Assembly (NCBI GenBank): GCA_013368325.1
Contig: JAACJK010000058.1
Span: 496,001 to 560,000 of the forward strand
Source: Ephemerocybe angulata
Taxonomy: Eukaryota; Basidiomycota; Agaricomycetes; Agaricales; Psathyrellaceae
Direction of reading: 5' to 3'
Length of the DNA: 64,000 nt
Made by a program: the position numbers and the translations under genes. The notes beneath the pieces are model-generated. The model was given only the letters and a program-made list of their open reading frames with translations. It did not search any database and had not been told where the DNA came from. Each line of letters begins with the position of its first letter. Position 1 is the stretch's first letter. Below, piece by piece: positions 10,056-21,225 of the stretch.

Positions 10056-11414
10056 TTAGGGTGCGCTAGGAGCACTCTCGATGAGTTCTAATTTCAGGGT
10101 CTGGGGCAACAATTAACTTCCGCCTCCTAGCACAAGGTTAAAAACGGCAGACTCACAAATGGGCCGGTGATGGGTGACGGGTAGCGGGCAACAAAGCTGG
10201 AATGGTCTCCCATGCCGTAGATTGCGGTACTTTGGGAGTAGAAAGGAACGTCCACCGATTCTAGAAAGGAGAGGAGAATCAGTGAACGATCACATCGTCA
10301 ATGCAGAAAGGAAACATACGACCGCCTGCATTGATCCAAGTCGGGCTCAACACTTTAGTGGTCCTGTCGAAGTTCCACTGTGATGACGAGCATAAAAACG
10401 TTAGTGTTAATGTCAATAATAAGAATTATGACCCACAATGTCGGTCTGAGCGATACGAGAAGCGCCAGTGAGAGAGTTATACGCATTGGAAGTCGTTCCA
10501 GCAGGACCTGGTCCAGCTGCCGAATCAGTCAACGTCAGTCTCACTGAAAATTTCTGAATCTCTGGAACTTGGTGTAAGAACTTACCAGAAACAGCTGCTA
10601 CAGAAAGGTAGGTATAGCTGTTGCTCTTTGTTATAACTATCCCGATACCGGTGATGGAGGGTGACTCACTGGAAAGAACCGCTGGCCAGATTTGTGTTGG
10701 TATTGTCCCGACCTTGAGTGAGGCATAGGAAGGGAAAGCCGGCACCGATTGCTGCATTCTACATATGCGAAAGGGTTACAATGGGTCAGATTTAAAAATA
10801 TAGCCACATACAGTCGCGAGTACTTGTAGTTGAGATGATTTGGTCTGTAGCGAATTGAAAGATACGGAAAGAATCATAGCATCTGCAGCGTTAGTCGTGT
10901 AGCGAGCCTGGTTGCTGCCGATAAACGTTCGGTCGACATATCCAAAGAATGCTCCGCCTAGATCGTCTCGATAGAGAGCCGCACGACCGGTGAGTGTGGT
11001 ACGGGGGCCAGGAGATGCAACGGGGTCACGAGGAAAGACTACAAGATATCAAGTACATTAGCGGGACAGCAAATCGTTGTCAACGATAGAAAACTTACTC
11101 TTGGAATGGCGCCTCCTGGCTGGAGCTTTAAGAGGAAGACCCCGGGCGAGCCTTTCGGCATTGCTCAACTTCTGAATTTCATACTCCTCGGCACGCTTGA
11201 CTGGAGTGGTCGTAGTGGGAGTCGGGAACAGCTCGTCCTTCAGTTCGAGGTATCGTCCCAAGGCTTCCTCATTCAACTCTGACGGTCCTGTACCAAGTCC
11301 AGCAGTTTTCATTAGGGCATCAAGGTCGGCAGATGTGGCATCGGCATTGGCGAGGGTTGCGGTGAGATAGGTGGAGAAGAGGACTGCCGTGGAGAGGAGG
11401 GCTTTGAAGTGCAT
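10056..11414 (-). CDS. secreted protein of unknown family, paralogue B
   Basis: Eight exons (in reading order): 11414-11099, 11038-10812, 10758-10670, 10617-10586, 10516-10437, 10377-10323, 10260-10157, 10100-10056; 315 residues. Signal peptide MHFKALLSTAVLFSTYLTATLA, then a propeptide with a Kex2-like site (TPVKR followed by AEEYE) and the basic segment RLARGLPLKAPARRR. The domain shares TGRAALY, FFGYVDRTF, FPFLCLTQGRDNTNT, HYTYLSVAA, RIAQTDIWNFD, SPTWINAGG, VDVPFYSQS and GPFTLKLELI with paralogue A. A reverse-strand TATA (CTTATAAAA, 11557-11565) lies about 145 nt before the ATG. Function not recognised; the same-strand pair indicates a tandem duplication. Confidence 0.88.
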
Positions 11415-12094
11415 GGTTGCAGAGACTTGTAAAGAGTGTCGGGAGTGGTTCTAAGGAATGGGAGGGGTTCGAGAATCGAGAAGGAGGGCCGGGGAGACGG
11501 AGGGCGGATGTTAGAAGGACTTGGAGCCTGAGTCGCGACCGGTGTTCATCGCACAATTTTATAAGCCCTCTGCCATCTGGAATGGCGGTCGAAATGTTCC
11601 TGGCCACATGGGATCAGGGGATCCGGTTTTACCGGTTTTACATACTGATAATTTCGAGTCTCCATCAGGGGAAAGGAGTTCATAGCAAAGAAATTCGAAG
11701 ACGTAGATTGAGGATACCTCCCTCAGCTACGAAGTATTGTGGTAGCAAGCTGTGAACATGAGTGAACATGCGAAACCCGTTTCGTTGTCGATTTGGCAAT
11801 CTTCCACTTCAGGCACAAGCGCCCACGTTCCGCCAAGAGATCAATCAATTGCTTCGGCGTCTCCCGAGTTTAAAGTCCCGAGTGGCTGTGCCCAGCACAA
11901 GGTCCGGACAGCCCAAGTTGCTCAGGGGCCCCGGGGTCGTAGACTCCTGACATTGTCCTTCAACCTGGCCTTCAACCTTCGACAGTAACTAGGTTAGGAT
12001 CCTGTAAGTACTAAGTACAAGCTGCACAGCTAACCTTGGTTCAATGCCAATTGACTTGGCACTTGTTTTTTTTATTCTGGCACAGGTCGCGACA
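11415..12094. other. divergent promoter region with probable 5' UTR intron
   Basis: Lies between the reverse-strand secreted gene and the F-box gene. A probable untranslated-leader intron of the F-box gene runs 12004-12085 (GTAAGT donor, CTAAC branch-like site, CACAG acceptor). The in-frame ATG at 12044 would fall inside it. Confidence 0.5.
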
Positions 12095-13555
12095 ATGTCG
12101 ACACGATACACCTTGAGCGACCTTCCCGTTGAAATCCTTGACAACATCTTTGAGAACTGCTTGCCCGACAAGCTTATGGCAGCTAGTCCACGTCCTGACA
12201 GGGCGCCACTCCTCCTTGGCCATGTCTGCAGCTCGTGGAGGCAAGCATCCCACAGAAACCCCAAGTTGTGGACGATGCTCTGCCTCGTGTGCTTGGACTG
12301 CGGCGAGTCGGTGGAGGAGCTGCTCGGGAAAGAGCGAAGAATGATAGAAAAGGCCAAGTTCTGGCTCGAGCGCTGTGGGGACCAACGCATCTCGCTCTTC
12401 TTCCTCGTTCAAGCTCTATCGTTCAACCTGTTCACACAGTTCTTCGATTTCTCGAGCGGACCGGATGGCAATACCATGACGCGATTCATATTCGGCGCTT
12501 TTGTCGACACGATCCTCCGAAAGAACTTGGATCGCTTCAGCGCGCTCGTATTGCATTGGCCCCACTTCTCGTTGAACGCCATGCCCTTCAACAGCAAAGC
12601 TCCCCCACTTCCCGTCCACGTGGAATCCTTGGCGATCGCCGGCGGAGACGAAGGCACATGCCCCACTCAAGCCTTGAATCATCTTTCGAGCTTCCGCACC
12701 TCGAAGTCTCTTAGGAAGCTCCATATCGGATTTGACAAGCGTCCTAAGGAGTGGAAATCCCTTCCCAGTACCATTCCGTGGAAACAGCTCACCGACCTTT
12801 CGTTCGAGGCACCTTTGCAATGTTCCTCCGCGTACCTGCTCCTACGAAGCTGCCCCAATCTTAGGGAGTGTCGGCTGAACATTGGAGCTCCTGTCAAGCC
12901 CTCCGCTTCCATCCACCTCCCGAACTTGGAATCTGCGACCTTCAGGTTCGGCCATCCGGAAGACGGGTTTGAATTCCTTCGGTCACTGGATACCCCAAAT
13001 ATTCATTCTTTGAAGTTGCGGGGCTCTCCCGACCGCTTATACAGACTGGTGGGCGCCAACACACCACTTGCTAGCAGTGTTTATCCTCGACTCGCCAAGC
13101 TCAAGTCCCTCACGCTCACCTGCCCTTTCTTCACCGACCAGGCCCTCATCGAACTATTGAAGGCGATACCCCTTCTCACCCACCTCACCCTCAGTAGCCA
13201 GAGTTGGGAGGCATTTGCAGAAGCCTTGACTCTCGAGGGTATCGAATCTGTACTCCCTGAACTTACCCACCTTCGATTGCATTTGGAACCGCCTCACAGG
13301 GTAGGATGGCAACTTCCCTTCAACGAAGGGCCGTTTATGAGAGGCCTCACCTCTCGCGGGGCGCGTGGAAGTCCTATGGACATCCAGATCACCTTACCCG
13401 AGGCCTATACTACCTTTTTGCCCGAGTTGGAACACGCATTGTCGGAAGCCTGTCCTGACCTGGGGAAGTCATCCATGTCCGTGAGCTTCGTCAAGGATGT
13501 ACCCCTCGAGGAGTGGATTAGACAGGACCGTCCTTCCTGGATAACACCCTGCTGA
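12095..13555 (+). CDS. F-box protein with leucine-rich-like region
   Basis: Single coding exon, 486 residues. The N-terminus (about 5-60) is a clear F-box: YTLSDLPVEILDNIF, then GHVCSSWRQASHRNPKLW. F-box proteins usually present substrates to SCF (Skp1-cullin-F-box) ubiquitin ligases. The rest has irregular leucine-rich segments (LKSLTLTCPFF, LIELLKAIPLLTHLTLS, LPELTHLRLHL), typical of the expanded agaricomycete F-box families. The ORF stays open upstream to an ATG at 12044. I prefer 12095 because the upstream part looks like an intron in the leader and the F-box starts right after the later Met. Substrate unknown. Confidence 0.9.
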   Translation: MSTRYTLSDLPVEILDNIFENCLPDKLMAASPRPDRAPLLLGHVCSSWRQASHRNPKLWTMLCLVCLDCGESVEELLGKERRMIEKAKFWLERCGDQRISLFFLVQALSFNLFTQFFDFSSGPDGNTMTRFIFGAFVDTILRKNLDRFSALVLHWPHFSLNAMPFNSKAPPLPVHVESLAIAGGDEGTCPTQALNHLSSFRTSKSLRKLHIGFDKRPKEWKSLPSTIPWKQLTDLSFEAPLQCSSAYLLLRSCPNLRECRLNIGAPVKPSASIHLPNLESATFRFGHPEDGFEFLRSLDTPNIHSLKLRGSPDRLYRLVGANTPLASSVYPRLAKLKSLTLTCPFFTDQALIELLKAIPLLTHLTLSSQSWEAFAEALTLEGIESVLPELTHLRLHLEPPHRVGWQLPFNEGPFMRGLTSRGARGSPMDIQITLPEAYTTFLPELEHALSEACPDLGKSSMSVSFVKDVPLEEWIRQDRPSWITPC

Positions 13556-13943
13556 GAGTTATAAAGGAGGTCGTCCTCTCTTAAAACGACCATGTCACGC
13601 TCGTGTTTTTCGTTAGTCTCCTATATGTGTGTATGTAGTCCTTGTATCCATAGTCATGCTTATCATCCATTGTTAGATCCGACTTAATCCTTCAGTGGTC
13701 TGCATTCCCAGGAGTCCTGCGTATTAACCGTCCTTCACGACATTGCTTGGCGTGCTGCGACGTCGACGGTTAACCAAAAATCAGACTCAGAAAAGCTCAG
13801 CAACAACACTGCGAGTGCTGCGCTCGGCGCTGCGGTGCACCGCAGGGTGCGCATTCGGTACAGCCACATCGCCGGATCGGGCTCGATGATATAACGACCC
13901 AGGTTACCCTCGACCACCACCATTACACCCCCCTTGCGCCACC
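13556..13943. other. intergenic, fimbrin promoter
   Basis: 3' flank of the F-box gene and promoter of fimbrin. GATATAAC near 13887 is a weak TATA candidate. The start codon context is CACCATGG. Confidence 0.5.
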
Positions 13944-16253
13944 ATGGAAGCCCTCAAACTACAGAGAAAGTATCCAGAAGTCTCCAGAGATGAGATGTTT
14001 GACTTCATCAACAAATTCAAGTGCGTGCAAGCCAGGATCTGAGTCAGACAGAGACTTAACCGGAACGCAGTGGATTGTCGACGGAAACCCCAGGCCGGGT
14101 TGATAAATCAACAGTTCTGCATGCACTTCAGTCCAGCGGAACGTCGTACGACGTTGCGCGAGAGACGTTGAAGCACGTCAGCGTCGACGCCAGTGGGAAG
14201 GTCGAGCTGGAGGACTGGGTTGAGGTGCGGCTTTGTTCTTGTCTCTGGATGAAACCAGGCTAACGCCTGCGCTCCGCAGCTCAACGTGAAGCTCAGGTCG
14301 CAAGCGCCTTCAGAATCTATTACGAAGAGGGCCGGAAAGGTCACGGTGAAGGGCTCCAACGCCAACGTTAGCCATACCATCAACGAGGACGAGCGTACCG
14401 AGTTCACGAATCATATCAACACGGTGAGCGAGATCGGGAAGACTCATTGGCTCGGATAACTGATATTGTGTGCCTAGGTTATCGAGAATGACCAGGACCT
14501 CGCAGGAAGATACCCCATTCCGACTGATACCATGCAGATCTTCGATGAGGTCAAGGACGGCCTCATCCTCTGTAAACTCATCAACGACTCCGTCCCCGAC
14601 ACCATCGATACTCGTGTGCTGAACAAGCCCACCGCGCGCAAGCCCCTGAACGCGTTCCAGATTACGGAGAACAACAACATCGTTATCACCTCCGCGAAGG
14701 GTATCGGTTGTTCAGTCGTGAACATTGGTGCTGCGGACATTGCGGAGGGTCGCGAGCATCTCATTCTCGGCCTCATCTGGCAGATCATCCGGAGAGGTTT
14801 GCTCGCCCAGGTCGACATCAAGCTGCATCCCGAGCTGTACCGCCTATGCGAGGAAGACGAGACGATCGAGGACCTCCTCCGCTTGACGCCCGACCAGATC
14901 CTCCTGCGCTGGTTCAACTACCACCTGAAACAGGCTGGCTGGCAACGACGGGTTAACAACTTCAGCAGAGACGTGAAGGACGGAGAGAACTACACCGTCT
15001 TACTGAATCAGCTCAAGCCCGACCAGTGCTCGCGCGCTCCCCTGCAAACGAAGGATCTCCGCACGCGCGCGGAGCAGGTGCTCCAGAACGCGGACCGCAT
15101 TGGATGCCGCAAGTACCTCACGCCCTCGTCCCTGCTCTCCGGTAACCCGCGTCTCAACCTTGCCTTCGTCGCCAACCTCTTCAACACCCACCCGGGCCTC
15201 GAGCCGCTCAACGAGGAGGAAGCCAAGGACTACGGCGCCATTGAGGACTTTGACGCTGAGGGCGAGCGCGAGGCGCGCGTCTTCACGCTCTGGCTCAACT
15301 CGCTGGGCGTCGACCCTGCCGTGTACAACTTGTTTGAGAACCTCAAGGACGGGCTTGTCATCCTTCAGGCATTCGATAAGGTTTTGCCTGGAAGTGTGGT
15401 TTGGCGCCGGGTTTCGAAGCCCAAGGCTGGTGTGACGTCACCGACGTTCCAGCCGGCGGAGGGTGAGGAGGAAGAGGATATCGGAATCAAGCCCAACCAG
15501 GGCCAGCTTTCGAGGTTCAAGTGCGTTGAGAACACCAACTATGTTGTTGATCTTGGAAAGCAGAGTGGGATGCATCTCGTTGGAATTCAGGGTGCTGATA
15601 TCGTCGATGGGCGGAAGACGCTGGTGCTTGGGTTGGTTTGGCAGCTGATGAGGTCAGTAACTTCATTCTTTTGTGCAAGTGCAGCGATATACTGATACCC
15701 AATCTTCGGTGATTAGGCTCAACATCGTTCAGACCCTTGCCTCATTGTCGAAGACGAGCGGTGGGCGGCCAATCTCTGATACCGATCTGGTGAAGTGGGC
15801 GAACACCACCGCCCAGAAGGGCCAGCCGGGCGTCCGGCCTATCAGATCGTTCAAGGATCCCTCTCTGACTACCGGCCTCTTCATCCTCGACTTGCTCGAC
15901 GCCATCCGTCCTGGTATCGTCGACCCCAACCTCGTTATCCCTGTGGATGAGAACGGTCCTTACGAAGACAGGAGGCAGAATGGTACGTCGTACTTCAGCG
16001 GCTCGACCCTTCTGAGTCCGCGTTCGCTAATGGTCCCTCGTTCTTCCTTTCTCTGTAGCCAAGCTTGCTATCTCTATTGCGCGTAAGATGGGTGCTTTGA
16101 TCTTCATTGTGCCGGAAGATCTCGTGGACATCCGACCTCGACTTGTATGTCTCTTCCATTCTCATCTTAAATGTACTTCGGACCCCAAAGCTAAACCTAT
16201 GTTTGTAGATCCTGACCTTCATTGGAAGTCTGATGAGCATCGCTCAGTCGTAG
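13944..16253 (+). CDS. fim1: fimbrin/plastin, actin-bundling protein
   Basis: Seven exons: 13944-14020, 14071-14224, 14280-14423, 14478-15652, 15717-15982, 16059-16144, 16209-16253; 648 residues, matching fungal fimbrins (Sac6/Fim1, about 610-640). Residues 1-85 form the EF-hand-like headpiece with a loop such as DASGKVELEDW. Four calponin-homology domains follow, arranged as two actin-binding domains: CH1 from about 120 (FDEVKDGLILCKLIND), CH2 with LLRWFNYHLKQAGW, CH3 with FTLWLNSLGVDPAVYNLFE, CH4 with DTDLVKWANTT. It ends IFIVPEDLVDIRPRLILTFIGSLM, the usual CH4 end. Fimbrin cross-links actin filaments in endocytic patches, tip collars and rings. A housekeeping gene with no oddities. Confidence 0.96.
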
Positions 16254-16940
16254 TGTGCATGTGGGTTCGGGTGTGCTTTGGGGCTCGGAAGATGAGAAGG
16301 AAAGACGGAAAGAAGAAGACTGTGTACAACGATGGGTGCGTGCTTGGAGCCTGTGCTTATCAAGGACTTCGGGAAAATATCGTATTTTTTACTTCTATCT
16401 TAAAATGGATGATTTACAGGATTATGCCAGTATAGAGCGATGAGCGCTGAGGGGCTTTCGACATCGATGTGTGCAACTTTAGGTGGGGCTGTTCAAACCT
16501 GAGGTGACCTTCTGTCCTCTGACTCGAGGCGGAAGGATGATCGATTGAGAACCTGAATGGAAGTGCGCGCGTGCTCATGATATTCGGCTGGGAAGAGACT
16601 GTGGCGCGCTCCTTGAAGTCATTCATCTGAACATACAGGGAAACCAGCTGATTCCAGGGGCTTTCCAGCCAGTTATCGCGTTCCTCTCGTGTCGAGAGGT
16701 GTGTTTGCTGCATGGCCGCGCAACGTCGGAGCATCGCCTTCATCTATGGTTCCTCAATTTCCAATCTTCAGAAATATCCTCGAGGCTTGAGCGCTGGTCG
16801 TTGGGCGCTATTTAGTGTTGACAATCGGATAGCCATAGGGTGTCCGATGGTCGCCGAGCGTCCCCTGTAAGTAGTCCTTGGCATTGGACCATCCCTGTTT
16901 CAGCTTAAAACCCGCACCGCCAGCAGCGTCACTGAGCGAC
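16254..16940. other. intergenic 3' of fimbrin
   Basis: No supported gene. Short open frames on both strands lack splice-site or domain support. Confidence 0.55.
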
Positions 16941-17182
16941 TACTATCATTGACCATAGGTTCGGTTTTACCATCAGTTCGGTCGCACCCGCCAAATCAAA
17001 CGACCGAACCTCCAACGAACCTCAGTTTCTCTAATTCCTGGTCGTTTTTCCTCAAACAAATTGCAGAATCGTTGTTCGGAGTGCATTCCGAGCAAGTATA
17101 CCAATTTTCAGAGCGAACGGACCCCGGGAAGGGGGACTCACCGAACCTCCGGTCAAAACCGAACCTATGGTCAATGATAGTA
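16941..17182. mobile_element. MITE with 28-bp perfect terminal inverted repeats, TA target duplication
   Basis: The left end (16941-16968, beginning TACTATCATTGACCATAGG) and the right end (17155-17182) are perfect 28-bp reverse complements. The outermost TA on each side is consistent with a TA target-site duplication, so the element itself is 16943-17180 (238 bp) and starts CTATCATTG. It encodes no transposase. Internal copies of the GGTTCGGT/ACCGAACC motif occur near both ends. These properties fit a non-autonomous Tc1/mariner-type element mobilised in trans (inference). Confidence 0.88.
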
Positions 17183-17809
17183 CCGGGATGGTCTTTCGGC
17201 GCCGTTTGTGGCTTGGGCCATTCATTTGTGCAGGGCCGGCGGATGATCTGCCGCCGTATCGCCGGCATCATCACCCCTCCCGTGTCATACTCTCTTCCTC
17301 CCACTCCCACAGATCCGAATATTGTAGAATGACTGGCTCGAGTAAATATATTGTTCGTGCCCTAGTGCAGTAAGCGCATCGATAAAACTGCTGGTATGTG
17401 TATTTATGACGAATCAGATACCTTCCTCCCTCTCAGAGAGCAACGATGCGAGTGTGATCATCAGAAAAGCCGTTTCGATATCCTGTTTCCAGCACAACAC
17501 AAGGCTTCGGACCAAAGTCCAGAATCCGTTCGAAGAAGGCCGGAGCGGCGCTGCTGAATGGGGACAATCACATTAAGGTTAACGTATTTGTTTGCCAATA
17601 CAAAAGGCCTCGTTCCGTGAGCGTGGACAGTTCTTCCTTTCACCCCACTATTGCTGGACACGTTCCTCTCTCTCCTTCTTCCACCAATACCCTTGGACTC
17701 GATCTCTGGAAGAAACCCTCCACCCGTCGGCTAGGCTTGACGCCGCACCCTCCAGAACGTAGCAAAGCTCGAAATCCGCCTTTGGAAATTTCTTTAGCGC
17801 CCACCAAAC
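17183..17809. other. intergenic, upstream of the channel gene
   Basis: The last about 200 bp is pyrimidine-rich leader-like sequence before the ATG. No other feature is seen. Confidence 0.5.
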
Positions 17810-19921
17810 ATGGTCGCCAGTAATCCGCTGTTCAGTGGTCGTTGGACCGTCAAAAAGTTCAGTGCGACTGTGATCAATGATATCTGGCCTGAGGTCTTGT
17901 TCTTCTCGCTCGTTGCAACTGGTGAGGGGCCCTTCGTGTCGAGGGAAAATGACCGCGTTGCTAAATGATCTGTTTGCCCCGCTGATTCATCGTCGCCCGC
18001 GTGCAGCCGTCGCCGTTGTAACTGAGACCAAGACCAAGAACCTGGGAATCAACAGCAGCTTGCTCACCGTGCTCGGTACAGTCCTCGGTTTGGTCATTTC
18101 GTTCAGGACGTCTTCGGCGTACGAGAGGTGAGTAGTGACTTGAGTACTGCCATTCCCCCAGGTGTTGACGCGATGGACTCAGGTATCAGGATGGTCGTAA
18201 GATGTGGACGAACGTGAACACCGCGACCCGTAACCTTGGTCAAATGGTGAGCAGCCCAGGGACTCTGAATGTCTAGTCGTGTGACTCATAGCGCTCCGAC
18301 GTTCAGATCTGGATCCACGTTCCTCTTAACAGGGAAGACAAGGGGTTGCAGCGCAAGCAGACCAACCTCGAGAGCATCATCGAGAAGAAGTCGATTCTCA
18401 ACCTCGTGAGCACCATGCTTCTTTCCGCACCACCCGGACTCTGACGTGTTGCGTTTAAGCTTCAAGCATTCCCCGTTGCCGTAAAGGTAAATGTCGTCTG
18501 CCATGTCTTCATCCCCGCAGACACTGACTTGCCGTCTGTAGCATTTCCTGCGTGGAGAGCAAGGTGTCTACTATGAGGACCTTTACCCCCTTATCTCCTT
18601 CCTTCCCAAGTACGCGAACGGTGTCCCCAACCCGGAAGACCGTCTGCCTCTCTGGCACGACCATCAGCACCAGGATCCCGACGCCGAGTACAACGAGAAG
18701 TCAGGCGAGCAGCAGCGCCACACCCGCGGCGAGCCCACGCTCGTGGAAGGCAAGCCCGACAGCCGCTCGTCCTCCCGCCTCGGCACCAAGAAGCGCAAGG
18801 ACAACTTCGACCCCGAAGCCGCCCTCCCCGACGTCGAGAGCGAGGTGCCCTTGAAGCCCGCCAGGAACCCGCCCAAGACGACGCTCTACGACTTCATCCC
18901 GCTCCTCCGCTTCCTCCGTTGGGGCGTCCGCGTCATCATGCGCCGTGCCCTCCCCGGAGAGTCGCGTCACCGCAAGAAGAACCACATCGCCGTCGAGAGC
19001 AACGTCCCTCTTGAGATTACCCTGTTCCTGGCCAAGTACGTCGTTATCGATATCGATCGCTTTGACACCCGGTGCTGACTTTCGTGCGTCTTACAGCTAC
19101 ACCGGATGTAAGTAAAGTGCCGCGTGTTCTTGATTACTGGCTCATGTTTTGTTCGAATTTGGATAGTCTTGATGAGGAGCGGCCTCGTCCAACCTGCGAT
19201 CGTCACCGCTCTGCAGGGTAACCTGGCCACTTTGCAAGATACCCTCTCCAATCTCGAGCGTATCTGCAACACGCCTTTACCCTTCGCCTACCAGGCCCAT
19301 CTGCGCATGTCGCTCTGGTGCGTATCCCTCATCGTATACTTTGAGTTCTCGAGCATCGCGTGCTGACCATGTTGTGCGCTCTAGGCTCTACCTGCTGTTC
19401 CTCCCCTTCCAGGTCGTCACTGCCATGCACTACATCACCATTCCCGGCACGGCCTTCGCGTCCTTCCTCCTCCTCGGATTCCTCGAGATTGGACAGGAAA
19501 TTGAGAACCCGTTCAACTACGATCTCAACGATCTCGACCTCGACCACTTCTGCTTGGACATACAGCGCCAGCTGCACGAGATCACCACCGTATGTACCCT
19601 CCCTCCCACTCTACTGCCGCAGCAACAGTCCATTGATTGAAATGCGTCTGTTTTTAGCACACCAACCCCGATCCGTCCGAATTTGTCTTCTCTCCTCTGT
19701 ACGTTACCATTCAGTCGTTTTAATAGGCGCCCGTTGCTAACATACACTTTAGTAACCAACCCTTCGCCCCTGCCGACAAGCGCAGTGCGTCGGAGCTTAT
19801 TGCAGGTGGAAACGAATACGTTGCTCCTGACAGCGACGCGGCACCCGGAATCAACAGTATCCGTAGGACCTTGGTTCGCAGCTGGAGGGACGTCGACACG
19901 TTCACCCGCAAGGCGTACTAA
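17810..19921 (+). CDS. bestrophin-like (RFP-TM/UPF0187) anion channel
   Basis: Eleven exons: 17810-17921, 18007-18127, 18183-18246, 18307-18405, 18460-18486, 18542-19035, 19097-19107, 19167-19317, 19385-19589, 19658-19698, 19753-19921; 497 residues. The N-terminus carries a membrane segment and the family core GLVISFRTSSAYERYQDGRK followed by MWTNVNTATRNLGQMIWIHV. The C-terminal half carries PLPFAYQAHL, membrane segments, and the hallmark GQEIENPFNYDLNDLDLDHF near residue 395. Bestrophin-type proteins form pentameric chloride or bicarbonate channels; the fungal members are mostly uncharacterised. A charged, low-conservation insert (about 170-260, rich in H, K, R, E) sits between. Exon 7 is only 11 nt but is needed to read NYTG into FLMRSG. 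Confidence 0.92.
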
Positions 19922-21007
19922 GTCTGAATCGGCGTGGGTGTTTGCTTTCTCGTCTCTGCTTCCATTTGAGTCGTATCTTGGGCTTCGATCTTGTTCTTTT
20001 TTCCGCTCTCTGCTTCTTGCAGTGCCGTGACCTACCTACCTTGGTAGGGAGGGGCCTGCATGCTGAGGTCGAATGGACTTTTCTGTTGGGTTTCATTGTC
20101 ATATATATATCCCGTGCTCTTTTACCCCCTCCCCTCCTCCCTTTGCTCTCGTTCTTGCCACATCATTTCCATCGTTTGAATCAACATAACTTCCAACTAG
20201 TATAGATCCATTGACGAATCACGCTTACATCGCTCCATACATACATACATCACACACAAAAGTTTCTTGTCGGTTGTGCATCGTCGTGTACTTCCTCAAA
20301 CCTTTACACTCCTTTAATTTAATATCCTGTCGATATCGCGGTGCGGTATGACGGCTGTTGATGTTATATGTGAACTGTTGGATGGACAGCCTGTCATTTG
20401 GTCAAGTTTCGGTCATCGTTCTCCCGCCTTCGACGCTGCAAGCTTCGCTGTACAGTTTCCGGGGCATCTCTTCCTCATTCGGAGCACCGGAGAGTAGTGG
20501 GCCTGGATCGAGGAAGACTTGGGGAAAAGTGTTCCCGACCAGAACAATCAAAGCAACTGCGTCTCCTCATGGCCTGGTAGAGGCAGGCACATCCTTACCT
20601 GAAGTCCTTGCTAGATCCTACCAGCTACCCACATACTATCACTACGGCCATATCTCCGCAAGGCCAGGTCGAGTCTGGTTCGGGCGCTTATTCTGTACAA
20701 AAAGGTTGCTTTGATTCAACATGGAAAACGAAGCGGTAACGAAGAACGAAGGGAGTCCAACTATGGATACAAGGGAGCAAAGTGATACAGTTTCTGAGTC
20801 AGAGAGTCAACAAAAGGATATGGAAGCGGGGTAAAGGCTACAGCCCACTGCGAGTGGGGAAAACAGTCGACTCTAGAGTCTAGCAGGCGGCGGCGGGCGT
20901 CTAAACCCGCGGACAATGCGCGCCAGCTATTAGACGAGCTTCAGATGGGATTTAGGGTGTTTATTAGTGAGCAGGTAAACTGACCGTGTAGGTGGTGCGC
21001 AGGCAGA
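19922..21007. other. intergenic 3' of the channel gene
   Basis: Contains the probable 3' UTR of the channel gene and a short (AT)n run at 20101-20110. No coding signal is recognised. Confidence 0.55.
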
Positions 21008-21225
21008 TTAGATGCAAGCGTTGATCATGGCGCAGCGGGGATCGGGGTTGGGGGAGCGGGCGACGTTGGCGGCCTCGGCCTCGGGGTTGGCAACGGGGGC
21101 GGCCTGGACGGAGGCGATCGCAGCAGCGAGGACTAATGAAGTAGATTGAGTCAGTTATTAAGAGTGCTGGCTCAATTCTGAGAAGACGCACCGAAGACGA
21201 AGAGGGGTGCGATGGTGAACTGCAT
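21008..21225 (-). CDS. short secreted peptide precursor ending CAMINACI
   Basis: Two exons (reading order 21225-21192, 21132-21008); 52 residues, too short for most gene finders. Exon 1 is 34 nt (MQFTIAPLFVF plus one base). The phase-1 intron interrupts the signal peptide and exon 2 opens with TC. After the signal cleavage region (SVQAAP) comes an Ala/Pro/Glu-rich spacer, then SPNPDPR, and a C-terminal CAMINACI with two Cys five residues apart. This architecture is shared with the genes at 24987 and 45699. The last four residues are not a CaaX box, so it is not a classical mating pheromone. A reverse-strand TATA-like GATATAAA is at 21333-21340. A disulphide-closed secreted peptide is an inference. 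Confidence 0.75.

Noticed and set aside
12044..12094. Upstream in-frame ATG giving the F-box protein a hydrophobic N-terminus
   Set aside because: The segment lies in a probable leader intron ending CACAG at 12085 and is not typical of F-box proteins.
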